Part shown: positions 8,824 to 17,637 of the stretch, piece by piece
Position numbering within the stretch: the first letter of the stretch is position 1
Layout of the letters: each line of letters opens with the position of its first letter
Source of the DNA: Bacteroidetes bacterium GWE2_42_24
Lineage (GTDB): Bacteria; Bacteroidota; Bacteroidia; Bacteroidales; TTA-H9
Direction of reading: 5' to 3'
NCBI GenBank assembly: GCA_001768515.1
Contig: MEOA01000007.1
Coordinates: 38,777 to 102,776 of the forward strand
DNA length: 64,000 nt
Program-made: the position numbers and the translations under genes
The notes under the pieces: generated by a model
What the model was told of the DNA's origin: nothing
The model's input: the letters and a program-made list of their open reading frames with translations, nothing else
The model's database searches: none

Positions 8824-9279
8824 ATGAAAGAAAAAGATACGATAACCATCAAGAATAAGAAGGCCTACCACGAATATTTTCTTGTGGAGGAATTTACTGC
8901 CGGGATGGTGCTTCAGGGAACTGAGATCAAGAGCATCAGGGCCGGGAAGGTAAACCTTACCGATGCTTTTTGTGGTTTTACGGGCAATGAGTTATATGTC
9001 AGAAACATGCACATCAGTGAGTATGAATTCGGAAATATATACAATCATGAACCCAAGCGCGAACGAAAACTCCTGCTCAGTCGGCGAGAGCTGCGAAAGC
9101 TACAGAATAAGGTGGCCGAGAAAGGCTTCACCATCGTTCCGGTAAGACTGTTTGTGGGTGAAAAAGGGTTGGCCAAACTGGTCATTGCCCTTGCCAAAGG
9201 CAAACACACCTACGACAAACGCGAAACGCTCAAAAAGAAAGACTCTGTCCGTGAAATGGAGCGTCGTGGCGACACCTGA
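8824..9279 (+). CDS. smpB: SsrA-binding protein SmpB
   Basis: SmpB binds tmRNA and delivers it to stalled ribosomes for trans-translation. The 151-residue length and the N-terminal block [19 protein letters not shown] followed by [14 protein letters not shown] are diagnostic. The basic C-terminal tail ([16 protein letters not shown]) is the part that enters the decoding centre in known SmpB proteins. No tmRNA gene was seen in this window. The protein is cytoplasmic. Confidence 0.95.
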   Translation: MKEKDTITIKNKKAYHEYFLVEEFTAGMVLQGTEIKSIRAGKVNLTDAFCGFTGNELYVRNMHISEYEFGNIYNHEPKRERKLLLSRRELRKLQNKVAEKGFTIVPVRLFVGEKGLAKLVIALAKGKHTYDKRETLKKKDSVREMERRGDT

Positions 9280-9313
9280 CCCTTAGCCGCGCTTACCAAA
9301 CCTACAAAATATT

Positions 9314-10177
9314 TTGATAAACCAATCAGAACGAAAACCCGACTGGCTAAGGATTAAAGCCCGTCAATCCGATTATTTTGATGAAACTGCCCGCCGGCTT
9401 GCCTGTCGCGGTCTTCATACAATCTGCACGAGCGGCAAATGTCCCAACCTGAAAGAGTGTTGGTCGGCAGGAACGGCCACCTTTATGATTCTGGGAGAGA
9501 TATGCACCCGTTCATGCCGTTTTTGCGCTACCCGCAGCGGAAGACCCCTTCCCCCCGATCCTTATGAGTCAATGAAAGTAGCCGATGCCGTGCGTGAGAT
9601 GAAACTTCGCCACTGCGTGCTTACCAGTGTTGACCGCGATGATCTGCCTGATGGCGGAGCTGCCATCTGGAAGGCAACCATAGAGGCCGTCAGGACGGCT
9701 AACCCAATGACTACAATCGAAGTACTTATTCCTGACTTTAAAGGAGATCACCCGAGTCTTGAACTTGTAATTTCAGCCAAGCCTGATATTCTGGGACACA
9801 ATCTTGAAACTGTTCGCAGGCTTACCCCCGGTGTTCGCAGTAAGGCAGGCTATGACCGCAGTCTGGAATTACTGAAAAGGGCGTCGGATGCAGGAATGGT
9901 GACCAAGTCGGGCATCATGGCAGGACTGGGTGAAACAACCGAAGAGATACTTGAAACAATGGATGACCTGCTGGCAGCAGGTTGCCGCATCTTCACCATG
10001 GGACAGTATCTGCGTCCCTCTTTCGATCACCTTCCTGTAAGCGGGTATATGCATCCCGATACTTTCGGGTATTTCAGGAAAGAGGCGTTGGCCAAAGGAT
10101 TTATGGCAGCAGAATGCGGACCGCTGGTACGTTCATCGTATCATGCCGGGGAGGTAATGCAGCAACTGAAGAAATGA
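9314..10177 (+). CDS. lipA: Lipoyl synthase (radical SAM)
   Basis: LipA inserts two sulfurs into octanoyl groups on carrier domains of 2-oxoacid dehydrogenases or the glycine cleavage H protein. The auxiliary cluster motif has C38, C43 and C49, and the radical SAM CxxxCxxC is C64-TRS-C68-RF-C71. The C-terminal RSSYHAGE motif is present. The only start that gives the usual ERKPDWL N-terminus is TTG at 9314; no in-frame ATG lies upstream before the preceding gene. The gene overlaps lipB by ATGA and forms an operon with it. Confidence 0.95.
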   Translation: MINQSERKPDWLRIKARQSDYFDETARRLACRGLHTICTSGKCPNLKECWSAGTATFMILGEICTRSCRFCATRSGRPLPPDPYESMKVADAVREMKLRHCVLTSVDRDDLPDGGAAIWKATIEAVRTANPMTTIEVLIPDFKGDHPSLELVISAKPDILGHNLETVRRLTPGVRSKAGYDRSLELLKRASDAGMVTKSGIMAGLGETTEEILETMDDLLAAGCRIFTMGQYLRPSFDHLPVSGYMHPDTFGYFRKEALAKGFMAAECGPLVRSSYHAGEVMQQLKK

Positions 10178-10875
10178 TGAGCCGTGAAGTGGTGTACAAA
10201 GATCTGGGACTGATTGATTATCAGGAAGCCTGGGCATTACAGGAGGAGTATCATGCCTCACTCTGTTCAAAGGATGATGAAACGCGATTGCCTTCAGGTT
10301 ACCTGCTCTTTCTGGAGCATCCGCACGTGTACACGCTCGGGTTGCATGGAAACCAGAACAATCTGCTGGTCGATCCCGACTTTCTGGCCCGCATCAATGC
10401 TACCTATTACAAGGTTAATCGTGGAGGCGATATCACTTATCATGGTCCCGGACAAATTGTAGGTTACCCGGTTATCGACATCCGGCGGTTTGCTGCAGGA
10501 GTAAAGGATTATGTATTCAAGCTGGAGGAATCGGTTATCAGGACGCTTCGGCACTATGATATAGAAGCCGCCAGACTGGAGAAAGCTACCGGTGTATGGC
10601 TCGATGCCGGCAAATCCGGCGCACGAAAGATCTGTGCTATCGGAATCAGGGTTTCTCATGGAATTTCCATGCACGGCTTCGCGTTTAACATCAACACCCA
10701 ACTCGACTACTACCGTTGGATCAATCCTTGCGGTTTTCTTGACAAAGGGGTTACCAGTGTTGAAAAAGAATTGGGAAGAGCCGTTGACATTCAGGAAGTC
10801 AAAAACATCCTTAAAGAGGAGATCGCAGATGTTTTGGGGATGAGGATTGGTCAGGATTCAGGCTTTATGCAATAG
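10174..10875 (+). CDS. lipB: Octanoyl-ACP:protein N-octanoyltransferase
   Basis: LipB transfers octanoate from acyl carrier protein to lipoyl domains, providing the substrate of LipA. The protein (233 residues) shows the LipB motif NRGGDITYHGPGQIVGYPVID and the conserved catalytic-region segments GARKICAIGIR and HGFAFNIN, with the cysteine in WINPCGF. Two adjacent ATG codons (10174 and 10177) are possible starts. The first overlaps the lipA stop as ATGA, so translation is likely coupled. The frame is open further upstream but that part lies inside lipA. Confidence 0.95.
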   Translation: MMSREVVYKDLGLIDYQEAWALQEEYHASLCSKDDETRLPSGYLLFLEHPHVYTLGLHGNQNNLLVDPDFLARINATYYKVNRGGDITYHGPGQIVGYPVIDIRRFAAGVKDYVFKLEESVIRTLRHYDIEAARLEKATGVWLDAGKSGARKICAIGIRVSHGISMHGFAFNINTQLDYYRWINPCGFLDKGVTSVEKELGRAVDIQEVKNILKEEIADVLGMRIGQDSGFMQ

Positions 10876-10955
10876 CCAACCTTCATAGTCCTCTTGATAA
10901 GGCTATAAGAGATTCGGATAGTTGAATCAGAAATATAAAAATTGAGAAAAAAAAA

Positions 10956-10986
10956 GAGGGTCGGAAATCACCAAAAACCGACCCTC
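10956..10986 (-). terminator. Rho-independent terminator for a minus-strand transcript
   Basis: GAGGGTCGG (10956-10964) pairs with CCGACCCTC (10978-10986). On the minus strand the stem is followed directly by nine T residues, so it is a canonical terminator for leftward transcription. It is not T-rich on the lipB side. The only candidate transcript ending here is the short one from about 11108. Confidence 0.75.
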
Positions 10987-11010
10987 AAAACCTGAAGCGG
11001 CGAACTTCAG

Positions 11011-11109
11011 TTAATCAGCAAAAGAACAAGATTCCTTCTTCACAATGCGGCCACACCAAATAACCGCTGGTTCAATCTCAGAAATGTGATAATCAGGAAA
11101 ACTTTGCAT
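11011..11109 (-). CDS. Possible 32-residue leaderless small protein
   Basis: Between a good promoter (11112-11140) and a minus-strand terminator (10956-10986) there is one frame of 32 codons, starting MQSFPDYHISEIEP and ending KKESCSFAD. It has ordinary amino-acid composition and two cysteines. The ATG lies only two bases after the -7 element, so the transcript would begin at or just inside the start codon. Either the message is leaderless, or the unit is a non-coding RNA of about 160 bases and the frame is accidental. I do not recognise the peptide. Promoter and terminator are seen; translation is inferred. Confidence 0.4.
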   Translation of the reverse strand: MQSFPDYHISEIEPAVIWCGRIVKKESCSFAD

Positions 11110-11111
11110 TA

Positions 11112-11140
11112 CAAATGTACAATAACAGCACGCAGATCAA
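11112..11140 (-). promoter_or_regulatory. Minus-strand promoter of the short transcript
   Basis: Read on the minus strand, TTG (11140-11138), 18 bases, then TACATTTG (11119-11112) closely fits the Bacteroidota promoter. It points away from the ACT-domain gene at 11193, so this is a divergent intergenic region. Confidence 0.6.
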
Positions 11141-11192
11141 GAAATTTTTTTGATATTTGCACAAATTTATAACATTCTGTTAAAATTTTAAC

Positions 11193-11855
11193 ATGCAAAC
11201 CATTGCAAATATTATAGAGAACGTGCTGATGCAATACCCGTTCTTGTGGGAGAACCTGAGCGACGGGTTGGTAAACACTTCAGCCTTAGCCAGAATGATG
11301 ATGCCGGCAGTTGAAAGGGAGATGGGGCGTCCCGTGAAGGAAGCTGCTGTGATGATGGCTATTCGCAGGTTAAGTGTCCAATCGCCCGCGATGATGCAGT
11401 CAAGGCTTAATCAGTTTCTCAGGAGCCTGGGCGACATCACCGTACGATCAAATCTTGACGATTTCACCTTCCGCAATTCGTATACACTCGCGCAGAATCA
11501 GGCGAGGTTGCTACAGGAGGTTTCAGCCCGTCATGATTTGTTTATCACCTTTGCACAGGGGGTCAATGAATCGACAGTGATTGCCTCTACGTCCATCCGT
11601 GAGGTAGTAGAGGAAGTGTTTAATGGAGAGGAGTTGCTTCATCACGTGAGTCCGTTGTCGTCGCTTACGGTCCGTTTGCCTAGTCAGAACATGGCGGTCA
11701 TCGGTCTCTATTACCAGATATTCAGAAGTCTGGCCTGGTATGGAATTAACATCGTGGAGGTTATCAGCACCGCCAATGAGTTTACCTTAATTCTTCTGGA
11801 AGATCAGGTAGATAAGGCATTCAGGGTTATCAAGGATATGAAGAAAGGATCATGA
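11193..11855 (+). CDS. Cytoplasmic protein with C-terminal tandem ACT-like domains
   Basis: The 220-residue protein has an alpha-helical N-terminal half (about 1-80), with ENLSDGLVNTSALARMM followed by EAAVMMAIRRL, resembling a small DNA- or protein-binding helical domain. It is followed by two ACT-like segments at about 82-145 and 150-218. The second contains MAVIGLYYQIFRSLAWYGIN, the typical strand-loop-helix of ligand-binding ACT domains. No kinase or dehydrogenase domain is attached. Such proteins in Bacteroidota have no known ligand; regulation by an amino acid is an inference from the fold. Confidence 0.6.
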   Translation: MQTIANIIENVLMQYPFLWENLSDGLVNTSALARMMMPAVEREMGRPVKEAAVMMAIRRLSVQSPAMMQSRLNQFLRSLGDITVRSNLDDFTFRNSYTLAQNQARLLQEVSARHDLFITFAQGVNESTVIASTSIREVVEEVFNGEELLHHVSPLSSLTVRLPSQNMAVIGLYYQIFRSLAWYGINIVEVISTANEFTLILLEDQVDKAFRVIKDMKKGS

Positions 11856-11864
11856 AGCTTCTGA

Positions 11865-11919
11865 TTCATGTATCCTGATTCAATGATTTAAAATTAATCA
11901 TTGAATCAGGATACATGAA
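11865..11919. terminator. Long perfect hairpin, likely bidirectional terminator
   Basis: CATGTATCCTGATTCAATGATT (11867-11888) is exactly complementary to 11896-11917 with a 7-base loop, and two more pairs extend the stem to 24 bp. It lies between two convergent genes, 10 bases after the ACT-domain gene and 17 bases beyond the alpha-2-macroglobulin stop. On the right it is flanked by a run of A, which gives T residues for rightward... leftward reading only in part, so its function in both directions is inferred from position. Confidence 0.7.
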
Positions 11920-11935
11920 ATCAAAAAAACATCCT

Positions 11936-14900
11936 TTATTTTACCGCGCTTATAATTCTTTCGCCGGCAGAAATAGAATAATACTGCCCGTTGTACATGG
12001 CTTCTGCCGAAGTGGCGCCGCTTGCAAATTCACCGGCAGCAACAACCCGCGCGAGGTAATAAAAATATCGGGGCATATCGCTGGCAGTGGTGAAAAAGTT
12101 GATGCGGTCGTGACGCACATCTATGTCATCAGGCTCAGAACGGTCGGTCATCCACTCATAATTACGGCCCGGAGCCAATCGTGGATTTTCAATTTCAAAA
12201 CAAGCCGGCAACAGATCACTCACCGCTACATTTTCAATGGAGATTGGGAGTAAGGTCTTTAAGCTGATTTTTACAACGACCAGGTCGCCTGGCTTCACAT
12301 TTCCGTTGATCTGCCGGCCATTCCGGTCAAGTAAAGTACGACGTACCATCAATACCTGATCCTTTGGATCAACAGCACCGGCTCCAACACCTTCAGATGT
12401 CCATGAATAAAAAAGTTTTCCTTTCCCCTTTACAGATATAACAGCCGGGAAAAGTTGTGCATGCTTGTTCAGGAGCAGTTCGGTGCCATCAAATTCGAAG
12501 CTCTTTCCTTCTGCAGGTTTTACAATGGCGGTGGCTGAAGATGCCAGTGCCTGGGTATATACACGTGCAAGGGCACACATAGCCTGCGATTTGTCGAAAG
12601 TTGACATCCAGAAATTTGGTCTGAGCGCGGTAAGAAGTACGTTAAGGTACGACGCCACAGAAGGATCGTTGGGCGAGGCTGTTAACAATGCATTCATGGC
12701 CCATCCCACCGAGGAGACATGCGAATAAAACGATTCTCCGTCAAGTCTTACAGGGTTTGGCATCTTTACATCGCCGGGCATCAGGGAACCAAATCCCGAA
12801 TTGTCTCCTGCCAGTTTACACGCAGCAGCCAGGACAACCCGGCTATCGGTGGTAAGTAGTTCTTTATGTTCCTTGTAGTAGTTCAGGCCAGGCAGATTGG
12901 GCCGCCCTGCAAGGGAGAGTACAAACAGCGAATAAGCTGTTTCACGTCTGGCTTTTAATTCCCTGAACACGTTGTTGCCGGCATCGAGGTAGCTGTAGCT
13001 TACCGTTTCATTGCGGGTGGATTGCTGATACAGGTATTCAAGTCCTTTTTCAAGAACGGCTGTATTCACATCATATCCTGCCTTTCGTGCTTCAATAAGA
13101 AAGTGGAGCGCATAGGCAGAGCCCCACCAACTCGGATCGGTACCGCCCTGCCAATAGGAGAATGAACCATCCCAACGTAGCATGGCTGTTAACTTCCTGA
13201 TGGCATCCCTGACATTATAGTCGGCCTCTGAGCCAACGAATGGTGTTTCATCAGTTCCTTTTGACAGCCATAATTGCGGGAAGGCTGCAGAAGTAGTCTG
13301 TTCGAGGCAGCCGTAGGGATACTGAATCAGATCATTCAACAGTGGGGCAAATTCCCCGATTGGATTACGGGTAATCCAGATTTGTGAGGTTGCCGAACCG
13401 GGGAGCATCGTTAGCGAGGTTTCGATTGAAACCTTGCTCCCACCTTCGATAACGCCTGATCCTGACTGCCGTACCGGCCCTGCTGCCGGGCGTACAGATA
13501 GCGTGAAAGTTTCTATGTATTCTGTTCCATTCCCAGTTGCCTTCACAACCACAGAAGCATCGCCCATCCCGTTAGCGGCACTCAGCGAAGCCATCACCTG
13601 CTGCCTGATGCCAGGTTGCAGGGTGATGGTATTGCTGGCGCCTGTCAGAAGATTTACCTTGCCATTGGTGGTGATATCCAGTTTTATCTGTAGGGCTTTC
13701 GGAGTGGTGTTTGTCAGGTTAACCGGGAACATGAGCTTATCGCCCGGGCTGAGGAAAGCAGGCACTCCTGCTGTAATGACAACCGGATCAGCAACTACCA
13801 TGAACTTTTCGGCAGAGGCCATAGCCGCACCGTTAAAGGCAACAGCCATCAGCCTCACTTTACCTGAGAAGGCAGGCAATGGAACCTTAAATATACATAC
13901 ACCTTCGCTGTTGGCTTTCTGAAGTCCACTCCACCAGACAGCCGCTTTTGCCGATTTGTTTCCAAAGGGATTTGTTCTGCGTGACATGTTGCCTGAACCA
14001 TCACCCCCCGAACTTGAGAACCGGGCTGAGAGCTCTGGAAATAATTTGGCATACAGGTCAAACCATTTCGCCGTAAAGGCTCTGCGTCCGTAAAACCACG
14101 TCCACGGATCGGGTGTACTGTAGTTAGTAAGCTGGAGTATTCCCTCATCAACTGAGGCAAGGGTAACCGATGCTCCTGGTTTGGTCTTTACCACCACTGT
14201 CTGTTTAGTACGTGCTTTCGATCTTTCTACAGCGGTTATGGTGATTGGCAATCGGGTATGGTCGTCTTCAATATTCAGATTTACCATACCGTGAGCTACG
14301 GTAAGCGGAAGATCACTGTTATCTGATTTACGGATGAGGGTAGCGGTAACATAGACATTGGGTTTCATCTCTTCGCCGATAGTCAGGTCGAATGATGCAC
14401 CCCTCTTTTCGGTGGTAATAAGGTTATGTTTAAAACTTCCGTTTCCCTGCCCTGTAATGATACTTACCACACCATCAAACGGCGTTTGCACAAGAATTCT
14501 TGCTTTTTCACCAGGCTTGTATGAGGCTTTATCGGCACTAATCCTGATCTCCCCTTCACGGTCTACCTCAAATGAAGAGCTTACAGTTCCCGACTGTCCA
14601 TAGGCATATAAACGCTCATTAACCCATTGTTGCGTTCCGGCCACCCGAAACCTTACATTGTATTCGCCTGATGTATTCGGCGTAAATGACCATTGTTCAT
14701 TTTGCTTTCTGATAACCATCCGGTCTATCAATACAGGTATCTCGCTTCTTTGGGATCTGTAATACGAACGTCCGTTTTCCTGCTCAATAACAGTTTCCCA
14801 TCTTACTCTGGTCAATTCAATTTCTACATTGACATGCGGTTTAAAAACACCTTCAACATCAATGGTAGTAACCCTGATGTTGTGTGGTTGTCTGATTGAT

Positions 14901-17305
14901 ATCCAGGCAGAAGAGTTATCAACCCCCACAAAGGCATCCTGTGTCGAGACGAGGAATCCTGTTTCTCTGATAACAGGTCTTTCGTTCTCGTCGAAAACAG
15001 TCCCGATGACACTTGCACGCCAAAGTCCCGTACCTTGAATCGAAGGAAAGTCAATTTTCTGAACACCCCTGCCATCGGCACCCGTTTTCCCTTCAATTGT
15101 AACGACCTGTAGCGGAGGCAGGTTCTCTGATGACAGGTTAAAGTTGTAATTTTCAAATTCTTTTGATCGTGGAGTGGTCTGTTGAAGTCTGTACTCCATT
15201 TCATAACGGCTGCCGGAAGCAGGAGGCCCCATCAGACTGGCTGCAGCAACCGTTACTTCAGCCTTTTCGGCAAGTGTATATCTGTTTTTCTTTGAGGTCA
15301 GCTGTACCGATAACCTGTCAGGTTGGAACTCCTCAACTAGGAAGCTTTTCTGATTTATAACATTTCCCTCGGCACCTGATACCTTCAATGCCCATGAGCC
15401 TGTCATTGCTGATGCCGGGACTTTAAATGAAATAGCCAGTTCTCCGTTTTTCCCTGTTTTCTTCTGACGTGAGAAGAATTCACGCCCCGAGGCATCGTTT
15501 ACTGTCAGAATGACGGGAAGACCATCGGGAGCTTTCCATTGAAGATCGCGCACTATCACAACATAATGGATCGAATCGCCCGGTCTGTAGAGATCCCGTT
15601 CACCATAAATGTAAGCATCGTAGGATCCTTCGGCAAGGTATCGGCCTCCGGCATCGAACCTTGAGGTCTCAACCATATTGTCGGCCAATACCATACAATT
15701 GAAATCATTCTCAAAACGGGCGGTGATCATTGCAGGCTCGAAGTTTCCCTTTTTAGCTGCAAAATCCTGCACAACCCACAATCCTCCGGTTCCTGTACTC
15801 CCTTTAATAATCTCCTGATTGTTACGACTTATCAAACTCATTGAAACCCCTTCAACAGGCTCGGCTGTCCTGATCGAAAATGCCTGCACCAGCAACTCAT
15901 CTTTATCCATCATGGCCAACAACCCGATGTTACTAAAAGAAATCAGCCGGACATCATTTACCCATGGCTTCTTAGCCGACTCAACCCTAATCAGGTAGAG
16001 CCCTGATGCCTCTCCTTCTTTGTGAAACAGCGAAGGATCAAGATTCAATAAGCGCATCTGTCCACTGGCAGCCATGGCATTGACGGGTATTTTTTTATTG
16101 AAGATAAGGGCTCCGTAATCCTCATTCAGGCTATAGCCATAGTTTTCGTACCATGTGCCGTCTTCCTCACCCCATTCCCATTTCTGACCCTGACGCAGAT
16201 AGTGAAGAATATTGTTATCAAATATGCGGAATATTTTAAGGTTAACCATTTCGGTATTGCGAATGAAAAGTCCCATATTACGGTTCCCTTCACTCCCCAC
16301 GTAGAAGCCCTTTTTCTCGCTGAAGGCAATGGTCGGAAGAGGTGACCCGAAATTCGCGGCAGCTTCCAGATCATTGGAGGCATGGTTTCCAAATACACTT
16401 CGTACATTGGTTGATACTGTGATCAGGTAATTGGAGCCTTCTGTGAAATTCCCCCTGAGGGTGAACCCGTTTTCGGTGGCTTCGGCTCTAAACAGCGCGA
16501 AAGGTTCTACCTTCACATTACCCGACAGTGTAGCCCCGTCGGGTGGTTCTGTGGTAATGACGGTTATCAGTCCTTCTCCTCCCTGAAAAGCGGTGGCGAC
16601 ATCAAGTATATCGAACCTTTCCCTTGCAGGAAAATCGATATTGATGATTTGCGATGAAGCGAGGGCTGCCCCCCCCAGTGTGCTGGAGGCTCCCATTTTC
16701 AATTCACAGACGATGTCATCGGTTGTTGTCGACGGTTGAAGAATGAGCCTTGCTTTTTTTGTGGTTTCATTACCAGTCAGACTAAAGGGAATACCGATTC
16801 CTGATGAGGTCAGTCCGATGAACTCCCGGATGGTCTGCCGGGAAACGGGATAATTGAACTGAAGTTCAGCTACCGGTTGCCGCCCCACCCCTGAACTACT
16901 TGCAATATACCAGGACATGACTCCTGTTATGGCGAGGTCAGGGGTACTAAAACTAACTGTCCCCGGCCGTTGAACACCAAATCCGGACGATGCGATTGAT
17001 TTTGAAAATGTGGCTTTAAAAGTGGTTCCCGGAGGCAGGGGTTCATCGGCATAGAAGGCCAGTGAACGTGTGGTGAGCCATATATACTTTCCTTTGAGTT
17101 CAGGCTCAAAGGTGACAAGCTTATTGGTATCGACAGTTCCTGTTACACTGTCAATACACATCTCATCGGCAAATCCGAACACGATTATAGGAACAGAAGG
17201 ATCGATGGCATCGCCGACGGTTACAGTAACAGTCGATTCCCCAATTCCAAAACAACCTCCGAGGACGAAGGCTATTGCTATAAGCCAAAAATGAAAACGT
17301 TTCAT
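11936..17305 (-). CDS. Bacterial alpha-2-macroglobulin lipoprotein with intact thioester
   Basis: This 1789-residue protein begins with a lipoprotein signal ending in the lipobox LGGC (C18). It then has MG1/bait-type N-terminal repeats, a macroglobulin bait-region domain and a conserved core containing the thioester motif YPYGCLEQ (C1333 and Q1336), followed by the alpha-alpha toroid thioester domain. Bacterial homologues are periplasmic protease traps that covalently capture attacking proteases. The thioester is intact, so trapping should be possible. In many bacteria the gene sits beside pbpC (PBP1c), but no penicillin-binding protein gene is next to it here. It converges on the ACT-domain gene. 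Confidence 0.9.
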   Translation of the reverse strand: MKRFHFWLIAIAFVLGGCFGIGESTVTVTVGDAIDPSVPIIVFGFADEMCIDSVTGTVDTNKLVTFEPELKGKYIWLTTRSLAFYADEPLPPGTTFKATFSKSIASSGFGVQRPGTVSFSTPDLAITGVMSWYIASSSGVGRQPVAELQFNYPVSRQTIREFIGLTSSGIGIPFSLTGNETTKKARLILQPSTTTDDIVCELKMGASSTLGGAALASSQIINIDFPARERFDILDVATAFQGGEGLITVITTEPPDGATLSGNVKVEPFALFRAEATENGFTLRGNFTEGSNYLITVSTNVRSVFGNHASNDLEAAANFGSPLPTIAFSEKKGFYVGSEGNRNMGLFIRNTEMVNLKIFRIFDNNILHYLRQGQKWEWGEEDGTWYENYGYSLNEDYGALIFNKKIPVNAMAASGQMRLLNLDPSLFHKEGEASGLYLIRVESAKKPWVNDVRLISFSNIGLLAMMDKDELLVQAFSIRTAEPVEGVSMSLISRNNQEIIKGSTGTGGLWVVQDFAAKKGNFEPAMITARFENDFNCMVLADNMVETSRFDAGGRYLAEGSYDAYIYGERDLYRPGDSIHYVVIVRDLQWKAPDGLPVILTVNDASGREFFSRQKKTGKNGELAISFKVPASAMTGSWALKVSGAEGNVINQKSFLVEEFQPDRLSVQLTSKKNRYTLAEKAEVTVAAASLMGPPASGSRYEMEYRLQQTTPRSKEFENYNFNLSSENLPPLQVVTIEGKTGADGRGVQKIDFPSIQGTGLWRASVIGTVFDENERPVIRETGFLVSTQDAFVGVDNSSAWISIRQPHNIRVTTIDVEGVFKPHVNVEIELTRVRWETVIEQENGRSYYRSQRSEIPVLIDRMVIRKQNEQWSFTPNTSGEYNVRFRVAGTQQWVNERLYAYGQSGTVSSSFEVDREGEIRISADKASYKPGEKARILVQTPFDGVVSIITGQGNGSFKHNLITTEKRGASFDLTIGEEMKPNVYVTATLIRKSDNSDLPLTVAHGMVNLNIEDDHTRLPITITAVERSKARTKQTVVVKTKPGASVTLASVDEGILQLTNYSTPDPWTWFYGRRAFTAKWFDLYAKLFPELSARFSSSGGDGSGNMSRRTNPFGNKSAKAAVWWSGLQKANSEGVCIFKVPLPAFSGKVRLMAVAFNGAAMASAEKFMVVADPVVITAGVPAFLSPGDKLMFPVNLTNTTPKALQIKLDITTNGKVNLLTGASNTITLQPGIRQQVMASLSAANGMGDASVVVKATGNGTEYIETFTLSVRPAAGPVRQSGSGVIEGGSKVSIETSLTMLPGSATSQIWITRNPIGEFAPLLNDLIQYPYGCLEQTTSAAFPQLWLSKGTDETPFVGSEADYNVRDAIRKLTAMLRWDGSFSYWQGGTDPSWWGSAYALHFLIEARKAGYDVNTAVLEKGLEYLYQQSTRNETVSYSYLDAGNNVFRELKARRETAYSLFVLSLAGRPNLPGLNYYKEHKELLTTDSRVVLAAACKLAGDNSGFGSLMPGDVKMPNPVRLDGESFYSHVSSVGWAMNALLTASPNDPSVASYLNVLLTALRPNFWMSTFDKSQAMCALARVYTQALASSATAIVKPAEGKSFEFDGTELLLNKHAQLFPAVISVKGKGKLFYSWTSEGVGAGAVDPKDQVLMVRRTLLDRNGRQINGNVKPGDLVVVKISLKTLLPISIENVAVSDLLPACFEIENPRLAPGRNYEWMTDRSEPDDIDVRHDRINFFTTASDMPRYFYYLARVVAAGEFASGATSAEAMYNGQYYSISAGERIISAVK

Positions 17306-17323
17306 ATCAATCGGTATTTAGAT

Positions 17324-17331
17324 CAAATGTA
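17324..17331 (-). promoter_or_regulatory. -7 element (TACATTTG) for the alpha-2-macroglobulin gene
   Basis: Read on the minus strand, TACATTTG lies 18 bases before the start codon. No good -33 TTG was found, so this is a partial match. Confidence 0.4.
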
Positions 17332-17637
17332 GGAATTCTGGTTATGCAGGATGTAACGAAGTGTAAGAAATTGTTTGAGTAATTACGGTGCTGCCATCGA
17401 AGACCTAATGAAATAGTGCATAAAATGATAAAAATCACGCTGTATGGTTGTTTATGGATCACCGCGAAATGCTGATTTTTCATAGTCCGGGTCATCATGT
17501 CAGCAAACAATGGCCGAGGGGTGGGTATACGTAAGGGCTGTATGAATATAATGGAACCAAAGATGAGTAGTAAGGCTCATTAATCAAATTCTGAATATAG
17601 CTGTGAGTATCTGTTGACGATTAAGTCATATTTTTCT

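Noticed and set aside
8567..8827. Open frame of 86 codons before smpB
   Set aside because: It crosses the likely smpB promoter and shows no motif.
9982..10173. Upstream extension of the lipB frame
   Set aside because: It lies inside lipA in another frame and LipB proteins begin near the ATG at 10174.
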